Assembly: GCA_017441385.1 (NCBI GenBank)
Contig: JAFRXY010000031.1
Coordinates: forward strand, 1 to 47,686
Source: Clostridia bacterium
Lineage (GTDB): Bacteria; Bacillota; Clostridia; Oscillospirales; Acutalibacteraceae
Length of the DNA: 47,686 bases
Direction: 5' to 3'
The position numbers and the translations under genes were made by a program. This document shows, piece by piece, positions 41,847 to 47,686 of this stretch (position 1 is its first letter; the number at the start of each line of letters is the position of its first letter). A model generated the notes under the pieces. It was not told the DNA's origin, ran no database searches, and saw nothing but the letters and a program-made list of their open reading frames with translations.

Positions 41847-43211
41847 TCAGATTTCCTCCGCGCCTTCTCCCAGCAGCTTGTCAAGCCCCGCAAGGCCTTC
41901 AAAGGCCGCGACGGTTTCATTCAGACGGGCCATGGTGTCGTTGATGCCCATGTCGTAGAGCGATTCGATGATGCCGGTCTCCATGGTGACTTCGGTCTGC
42001 TGCCCCGACTCCATGTTTTTGAGCTTGACAATGCCCGATTCCAGTTCGCTGTCGCCGATGACGACGGTGTATTTCGCCCCCAGCTTGTTGGCGTACTTCA
42101 TCTGTGCCTTGACGGAACGGTTGTTGAGGTCGGTTTCGGCGGAAAAGCCTTCGGCGCGGAGACTGGCACAAAGCTCCATGCACTTCACCACAGCGGCTTC
42201 GCCCATCGGCGCGAGATAAATCATGGTTTTTTCCGGCGCGGGATATTCCACGCCCTGCGCGTCCATGACCAGCATGACCCTTTCCAGCCCCATGCCGAAA
42301 CCGAGGGAAGGGGTATCGGGGCCGCCAAGCTGCTTGAATAGTCCGTCGTAACGGCCGCCGCCGCAGATGGTGGACTGTGCGCCGAGGTCGGAGGAAATGA
42401 ATTCAAAGACCGTGCGGGTGTAATAGTCGAGTCCCCGCACGATGGAAGGATTGATTTTATATTCGATGCCCATCGCGTCAAGGTACTTCTTCACGCTGTC
42501 GAAGTGGGCGCGGCAGTCGTCGCAGAGATAATCGATCATTCTTGGCGCGTCCTTGGCGACTTCCTGACAGGAAGGAACCTTGCAGTCGATAATGCGCATG
42601 GGATTTCTGTCGAGACGGTCAAGGCAGGTCTCGCAGAGCTGCTCTTTCCGGCTCTCGAAATATTCCTTGAGGGCCTTGTGATATTCGGCGCGGCAGGTGG
42701 GGCAGCCGATGGAATTGATTTCCAGCGTATAGCCGCTGATGCCCAGCTCGCGAAGAGTTGAATCAGCGAGAGAAATGATCTCCGCGTCGGCCGCCGGAGA
42801 GGGAGCGCCGAATAATTCCACGCCGAACTGGTGGAATTCGCGCATACGTCCCGCCTGCGGTTTTTCCGCGCGGTAACAGGCGGAAGTATAGCAGGCCTTG
42901 ACGGGCAGCGCGTCGTTGATGAGCCCGTGCTCGATGGCGCACCGGACGGCGGAAGCGGTCATTTCGGGGCGGAGCGAAAGCGAACGGTCGCCGCGGTCGG
43001 TGAAGGTGTACATTTCCTTCTGCACCACGTCGGTGGTGTCGCCCACGCCGCGGGTGAATAATTCGGTGTGTTCAAAGACCGGTGTGCGGATCTCGCTGTA
43101 GCCGTGCAGACGGGCGGTTTCAAGGCAGGTCTTTTCGACGTACTGCCATTTATAGCTGTCGGCAGGAAGCATGTCCTGCGTTCCTTTGATGGATTTTGCG
43201 ATTAATGCCAT
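41847..43211 (-). CDS. hisS: Histidyl-tRNA synthetase
   Basis: Charges tRNA-His. 454 residues. IKGTQDMLP at the start; motif 2 YRAEKPQAGRMREFHQFGVE (about residues 113-132); HisRS-specific RGLDYYTRTVFEF (about residues 260-272). A Cys-rich middle segment (GCPTCRAEY, LCETCLDRL, CKVPSCQ, LCDDCRAHF) is typical of clostridial HisRS. In many Firmicutes aspS is the next gene; here three unrelated genes lie between. Confidence 0.96.
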   Translation of the reverse strand: MALIAKSIKGTQDMLPADSYKWQYVEKTCLETARLHGYSEIRTPVFEHTELFTRGVGDTTDVVQKEMYTFTDRGDRSLSLRPEMTASAVRCAIEHGLINDALPVKACYTSACYRAEKPQAGRMREFHQFGVELFGAPSPAADAEIISLADSTLRELGISGYTLEINSIGCPTCRAEYHKALKEYFESRKEQLCETCLDRLDRNPMRIIDCKVPSCQEVAKDAPRMIDYLCDDCRAHFDSVKKYLDAMGIEYKINPSIVRGLDYYTRTVFEFISSDLGAQSTICGGGRYDGLFKQLGGPDTPSLGFGMGLERVMLVMDAQGVEYPAPEKTMIYLAPMGEAAVVKCMELCASLRAEGFSAETDLNNRSVKAQMKYANKLGAKYTVVIGDSELESGIVKLKNMESGQQTEVTMETGIIESLYDMGINDTMARLNETVAAFEGLAGLDKLLGEGAEEI

Positions 43212-43264
43212 TTTATTCCATTCCTTTCTTTGGAAAAGATTGTGTCAATCTTTTATATCTGATT

Positions 43265-43293
43265 ATTATAACATCTGTAAGCCGCAAATGCAA
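43265..43293 (-). promoter_or_regulatory. hisS promoter
   Basis: On the minus strand TTGCAT (43288-43293), 17 bp, TATAAT (43265-43270). No T-box is seen in the short leader. Confidence 0.7.
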
Positions 43294-43338
43294 TATTTTC
43301 GAGGAAAAATACACGGTAAAAATTTGTCGGGATTGTTA

Positions 43339-43539
43339 GAGCCTGTTCAGAATCTCCGCGTGTGCGGATGGCGTAGCTGAACAAAGTTCAGCTAGCAGAT
43401 ATTTTCGCCAGATGACGCCAATACCGCAGGCAATACTTTGTGTATTAACTAGCGAAACGAATGTTTCGCTGGGATTTCTGGCAAAATATGGCGGAAAAGA
43501 TGCCAGCCAGACGTGCGTGGAGAGATTCTGAACAGGCTC
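43339..43539 (+). mobile_element. MITE-like element, full 201-bp copy
   Basis: 18-bp perfect terminal inverted repeats (GAGCCTGTTCAGAATCTC) and a TTA on each side (43336-43338 and 43540-43542) that looks like a 3-bp target duplication. Internal hairpins TAGCTGAAC/GTTCAGCTA and AGCGAAAC/GTTTCGCT. No open frame for a transposase. Ends beginning GAG and a TTA/TNA target are reminiscent of IS5-type elements; that link is inference. The 3' end is seven bases from the comEC stop. Copy 1 is at 1-140, inverted. Confidence 0.8.
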
Positions 43540-43548
43540 TTATATGTA

Positions 43549-45837
43549 TTATGATTCCCCGGTGCGGATTCTCATTTTTCCGTCTTTGACGGAGATGGTG
43601 ATGTTCCCGCATCGTGATGTGCTGTAAACATGCCGGAATCCCATCCCTTGCAGCCGGTTGCAAAGGCGGTCTGCGTTTTTGTCTTTCGCGGTGGTGATGA
43701 CCGCGCCGACACGCAGCAGGGCAGCCCCGCTGATTTCCTTCCCGACGACCGCCGCGTCGCAGCTTCGCCATTCTTCCGGGATGAGAAGGCAGTTGGCGCT
43801 TTCGGGGCAGATGAGAGCGGTCGCATCTGAGCAGGTAAGTCTTTCCCACCGACCGCCCTCGCTGTCGGTAAAGGTTTCCAATTGCAGCGCCGGCGAGTGG
43901 ATTTTCAGGCATACGCCGAACGGTTCGGTTTCCATTTCCTTTGAGGGGCTTCTTGTGTCTTTCCTGTGCAGATCCATATCGGTGAGCAGCCGGTCAGGAG
44001 AATACTGCTCAATGATACGGTAAATATTCCCGCTCCGCTCTGTGGAATCCTCCGATACCGCGACGGCGTCCACCTTCATAACACCCTCCGCCCGAAGGGT
44101 TTCACCTATCACCGACATCGCGTAGGCGTCCCCTCCGGCATCCGCGAAGAATGCGTGCGTGCGGTTTTTGGCGCAAACGCACATGCATCCGTTCCCCGTG
44201 TCGAATACGATGATCTCCCCGCCCTCGCAAAAGAACTGATGGGAAAGCATGGTGGCAAAGAGCAGCACCGCTATTTCGCAGAGAACAAAACGCCGCAGCC
44301 TTCTTCCGAATGTCTCGCTTTGTGAGAAACGCTTCATGATGAATGCCGATGCCAGCAGCAGCAGTATCATCAGAAACAGGTAAGGCGTATAGGAATAACC
44401 TGTGTTGAGGGTGGAGAAGGGCAGCTTTGCGAGCGCATCCGTAACGGCTTCAAGATAGACGCAAAGAACGGCGGCGGCAAATCTCAGCGGCAGCGAGAGC
44501 GGCCATCCGATAAACGGAATGCAGTAAATGGCGGAAGCGATAATGCCTAAAAGAAGAAATTCCGAGGCTATGTAAACGCAAAGGAGATTTGTCAGAGGAG
44601 CAATCAGCGGCACGCTGCCGAAATGGATCGCGGTCAGCGGCAGAATAGAAAGGTTGGCCGTAAGCGAAACCGCGAAAGAGTACAGTATTCTTTTGCCCCA
44701 TATTCTGACCCTCAGTCTTTCCGGCATCATGCCGAGCCGGTTCAGAATGTGCCTTGCGGAGTGAAGCAGGGAATTTTTGATTCTCTCATACGCAAGTAAT
44801 AGACCAAGCGTGGCGCAGACCGAAAGCTGCAAGCCGATATCCGCGGCGGCCCATGGATTCGGAAGGCAAATGATCAGTGCCGCCGCCGACAAGGACGTCA
44901 GGCTGTCGGGATCGCGGAAAATGATTTTGCTGATCAGTACCGTAATCATCATGACCCCGGCGCGCACAACCGACGGAGAAAAGCCTGTTACCGCCATGAA
45001 CATCAGATTGAAGGCAATCTGAACCGTCAGGGAAAGCGTAGGATGGACTTTCAGTTTCAGCAGACATTTTCTCAATGCCGTCGTGAGCAGTGTCAGATGA
45101 AGACCGGATACGGCGAGAAGGTGTGCGATGCCGGTCGAGCGGAAATTTTCCACCGTCTTATCGCCCAGATATTCCGTGTCGCCCAGAAGCATGCCGCAAA
45201 GCATGGCGGCAGCCCGTTTCGGCAGAGCCTTGCGGATGGCGGATAGGACGGCGCGTTTGACCGTCTGGGGGATATACCTCAGGCGGAAACTGCCCTTTGT
45301 GACACTGTAGTCCGAATAAGTCTTGCACCAGCAGCGCGCTTTCATTCCCTCGGCGCGGAGGGAAGTGGTACTGTTGTAGCCGGTTTCGCGGCCGTTTTGG
45401 AGGAATTGCACTTCGCAGGTGACGGTGTCCCCTTCCTTGGCTTCTTCCAAAGCGGTGCGGCTGGTCATGAGAATGCGGAGATTTTGCTTCGCGCCCGGAA
45501 TGTCAATGCGGCCGGTTTCGATGACGTACCGCCAGCGTCCGGACTGCCTGCGCGGAATCTCGCAGATTTCGCCCGAAATGACGCAGGATTGATCGCTCAG
45601 TTTGTCCGAAAGGGCATTGGCGCTCAGTTGACAGCAGCCGATCACAAGGAACGCCGCGCACACCGGGCAGAGAATGAGCAGGATATCCCGCAATTTTTCA
45701 CGGTAAAGAAAAATGGCCGCGATCGCGGTGATCGCAGCCATAACGCACAGAATGAAATTGACTTCGGGAAAGAAGCAGACAGCGGCGGCGGAGGTTGCCA
45801 GATAGCTGAGTCCGATGGCAGCAAGAGGACGCTTCAT
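43549..45837 (-). CDS. comEC: ComEC/Rec2-family competence protein, degenerate C-terminal domain
   Basis: DNA-uptake channel family. 762 residues from the ATG at 45837 (SD AAAGGGAG). Several N-terminal helices and an OB-like region (GEICEIPRRQSGRW), then the competence domain (about residues 250-520) with GIAHLLAVSGLHLTLL. The C-terminal beta-lactamase-like part starts at IIVFDTGNGCMCVC, but where the HxHxDH metal motif should be it reads VAVSEDSTERSGNI (about residue 594), without histidines. The transport part may work while the nuclease part is probably inactive. No other com gene is here. Confidence 0.85.
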   Translation of the reverse strand: MKRPLAAIGLSYLATSAAAVCFFPEVNFILCVMAAITAIAAIFLYREKLRDILLILCPVCAAFLVIGCCQLSANALSDKLSDQSCVISGEICEIPRRQSGRWRYVIETGRIDIPGAKQNLRILMTSRTALEEAKEGDTVTCEVQFLQNGRETGYNSTTSLRAEGMKARCWCKTYSDYSVTKGSFRLRYIPQTVKRAVLSAIRKALPKRAAAMLCGMLLGDTEYLGDKTVENFRSTGIAHLLAVSGLHLTLLTTALRKCLLKLKVHPTLSLTVQIAFNLMFMAVTGFSPSVVRAGVMMITVLISKIIFRDPDSLTSLSAAALIICLPNPWAAADIGLQLSVCATLGLLLAYERIKNSLLHSARHILNRLGMMPERLRVRIWGKRILYSFAVSLTANLSILPLTAIHFGSVPLIAPLTNLLCVYIASEFLLLGIIASAIYCIPFIGWPLSLPLRFAAAVLCVYLEAVTDALAKLPFSTLNTGYSYTPYLFLMILLLLASAFIMKRFSQSETFGRRLRRFVLCEIAVLLFATMLSHQFFCEGGEIIVFDTGNGCMCVCAKNRTHAFFADAGGDAYAMSVIGETLRAEGVMKVDAVAVSEDSTERSGNIYRIIEQYSPDRLLTDMDLHRKDTRSPSKEMETEPFGVCLKIHSPALQLETFTDSEGGRWERLTCSDATALICPESANCLLIPEEWRSCDAAVVGKEISGAALLRVGAVITTAKDKNADRLCNRLQGMGFRHVYSTSRCGNITISVKDGKMRIRTGES

Positions 45838-45857
45838 GATGCCCGCTCCCTTTCCCT

Positions 45858-45893
45858 TATATATAAGTATAGTATTATATATAAGTATAGTAT
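45858..45893. repeat. Two perfect 18-bp AT-rich direct repeats
   Basis: TATATATAAGTATAGTAT twice in a row, just upstream of comEC and after the phosphoribosyltransferase gene. On the minus strand it includes TATAAT-like hexamers, so it may act as or disturb the comEC promoter. Confidence 0.7.
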
Positions 45894-45905
45894 ATTGAAT
45901 CAGCT

Positions 45906-46445
45906 TTACTTGAAGAAAAGCGGCAGATTGCCCAGCACGATGATGTCGTCTCTGTTGTTCGCGTCGCCTTCGGAAAGCACGGCGCACTTTGCCACGATAT
46001 CCGCCCCGGCCTGTTCCGCCAGCGCGACCGCGGCATTCAGCGAACCGCCGGTGCTGATGACGTCGTCCAGCACAACCACTCTCTTGCCTTTCAGTTCAGC
46101 GGCGTCGTCCTCGCCGAGATAGAGCTTCTGGAGGCCTTGGGTGGTGATGGACTTGTCGTCCACGCTCAGAGCGTTGCCCATGTAGACCTTCAGTCCCTTG
46201 CGGGCGACAATGTACTTCTTGCCGCACTGGCGGGACATTTCGTAAGCGAGCGGAATGCTCTTGGCTTCGGGTGTGAGAATCAGGTCGAAGTCGGGGAGCT
46301 TGGCAAGAAGCGCCTCGGCGGATTTGACGGTGACTTCCACATCGCCGAAGAGAATGAAGGCGGCGATTTCCAGCTTGTCATTCACGGCGAATTTCTTGAG
46401 CTGACGCTTGCAGCCCGCAATGGTGATTTCATAGGTATCGTTCAT
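45906..46445 (-). CDS. Purine-type phosphoribosyltransferase (apt-like)
   Basis: 179 residues. PRPP-binding motif VVVLDDVISTGGS with Asp127 and Asp128; KGLKVYMGNALSV before it. Best fit is an adenine phosphoribosyltransferase-like salvage enzyme, though the N-terminal part differs enough that the base is not certain. ATG 46445 has AAAAGGA ten bases upstream; ATG 46505 would give 199 residues right after the HIT gene. Likely co-transcribed with the HIT gene. Confidence 0.8.
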   Translation of the reverse strand: MNDTYEITIAGCKRQLKKFAVNDKLEIAAFILFGDVEVTVKSAEALLAKLPDFDLILTPEAKSIPLAYEMSRQCGKKYIVARKGLKVYMGNALSVDDKSITTQGLQKLYLGEDDAAELKGKRVVVLDDVISTGGSLNAAVALAEQAGADIVAKCAVLSEGDANNRDDIIVLGNLPLFFK

Positions 46446-46509
46446 TTTGTCCATTTCCTTTTCGGTTGAAGTTTTTTCCAAACGGTGTTTAAATAATCCG
46501 AACATATTT

Positions 46510-47213
<704 letters not shown>

Positions 47214-47242
47214 TTGACAACCGGCATTTCAAGTGTTAGAAT
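47214..47242 (+). promoter_or_regulatory. Probable rRNA operon promoter P1
   Basis: TTGACA (47214-47219), 17 bp, TAGAAT (47237-47242). Confidence 0.75.
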
Positions 47243-47377
47243 AGCACCACTGTCACAGAGAGCCGCAAGCCGGAGGAGCGCAGAAAGCCGCCCAGGAGAG
47301 GGAAAAGAGCTGGCGCGGGAAGGCGAGCGGAGCGAAGTCGGGCTGAAAAAAATTTCGTAAGAAAAAGAAAAAAGCCC

Positions 47378-47406
47378 TTGACAAAAGAAAAAGGCTGTGA
47401 TAGAAT
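47378..47406 (+). promoter_or_regulatory. Probable rRNA operon promoter P2
   Basis: TTGACA (47378-47383), 17 bp, TAGAAT (47401-47406) with TGTGA before the -10, and AGAAAAGCT after it, the same as in P3. Confidence 0.8.
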
Positions 47407-47484
47407 AGAAAAGCTGTCGCGGAGGCGGGCGGTCGGGGGCCGAAAAATTTCTAAAGAAAATCTAAAGAAATTTAAAAAAAGGTC

Positions 47485-47513
47485 TTGACAAACGCTTGCG
47501 GATGTGATAGAAT
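47485..47513 (+). promoter_or_regulatory. Probable rRNA operon promoter P3
   Basis: TTGACA (47485-47490), 17 bp, TAGAAT (47508-47513), with the same TGTGATAGAATAGAAAAGCT context as P2. Confidence 0.8.
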
Positions 47514-47519
47514 AGAAAA

Positions 47520-47686
47520 GCTCGCACGGAGAGCGTGATGAGCAAAGCTGCATAGAATGCGGCGCAGAACCTTGAAAATTAAACAACGAAACGACAAAGA
47601 AACCTGTAATTCCTTGAGTGATTTGCTGAGAAGCAAGTACTCAAAAGAAAACGAACAACACGGTAATTTCTTGAAAGAAAAAGCCG
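47520..47686 (+). other. Probable rRNA operon leader (16S gene lies beyond the window)
   Basis: After three tandem promoters the sequence contains GAACCTTGAAAATTAAACAA (47568-47587), which resembles the CTTTGAAAACTGAACAA-type leader found before or between rRNA genes in Firmicutes and contains a boxA-like core. No protein frame or tRNA is seen. The 16S gene is not in the window, so this is inference. Confidence 0.65.

Noticed and set aside
43212-43338. His-specific T-box before hisS
   Set aside because: The gap is too short and has no GGTGG-type T-box motif or terminator.
43445-43912. 155-residue minus-strand frame running into the MITE
   Set aside because: Out of frame with comEC and crosses the inverted-repeat element; no SD.

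Overview
The window looks like a chromosomal segment of a Gram-positive anaerobe of class Clostridia, probably Oscillospirales/Ruminococcaceae. This rests on several things seen together: RNase M5, a T-box leader on the tryptophan operon, a YlbF-family protein, a zapA-U32 peptidase pair, an mreBCD-PBP2-(MinD-like)-mgsA cluster, short lipoprotein families typical of gut Clostridia, strong TTGACA-17-TATAAT-type promoters, and many TTG starts with good Shine-Dalgarno (SD) sequences. No 16S gene is in the window, so the assignment is an inference. The coding DNA is moderately GC-rich and the spacers are AT-rich.

Layout. Bases 1-140 hold one copy of a small inverted-repeat transposon-like element; an almost identical full copy lies inverted at 43339-43539. 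Bases 230-1010 carry DnaA-box-like motifs and then a compact locus with the hallmarks of a type I toxin-antitoxin: a 34-residue hydrophobic peptide on the minus strand, a convergent plus-strand promoter, and a shared hairpin terminator. Next come ilvD, holA-rnmV, a lipoprotein pair (metzincin-like protease and DUF3298 protein), zapA-U32 peptidase, a transglutaminase lipoprotein, and the cell-elongation cluster mreB-mreC-mreD-PBP2, followed by a MinD homologue with a ruined P-loop and a methylglyoxal synthase homologue with a substituted catalytic Asp. A cell-surface deacetylase, mtnN (minus), a peptide deformylase, an ArsC/Spx-like protein, pyrG, miaB-ylbF, an O-antigen-ligase-type membrane protein and a HAAS/DUF4097 pair follow.

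Bases 29518-36346 are a complete trpEGDCFBA operon behind a perfect consensus promoter and a T-box with a probable UGG (Trp) specifier. From 36.4 to 46.9 kb almost everything is on the minus strand: a DUF6465 protein, a membrane protein with a GNAT acetyltransferase, aspS, a small accessory block (DUF2809, membrane protein, DUF4253), hisS, comEC, a phosphoribosyltransferase and a HIT protein. The last 500 bases carry three tandem promoters and what looks like the leader of an rRNA operon whose 16S gene would start beyond the window.

The most notable points are the putative Fst/TxpA-like toxin-antitoxin with duplicated SD-sequestering hairpins, the degenerate MinD and altered MgsA next to each other, the ComEC whose beta-lactamase-fold domain appears to lack its metal motif, the inverted-repeat element, three intergenic clusters of DnaA-box-like motifs, and a family of short intergenic repeats placed just upstream of start codons.
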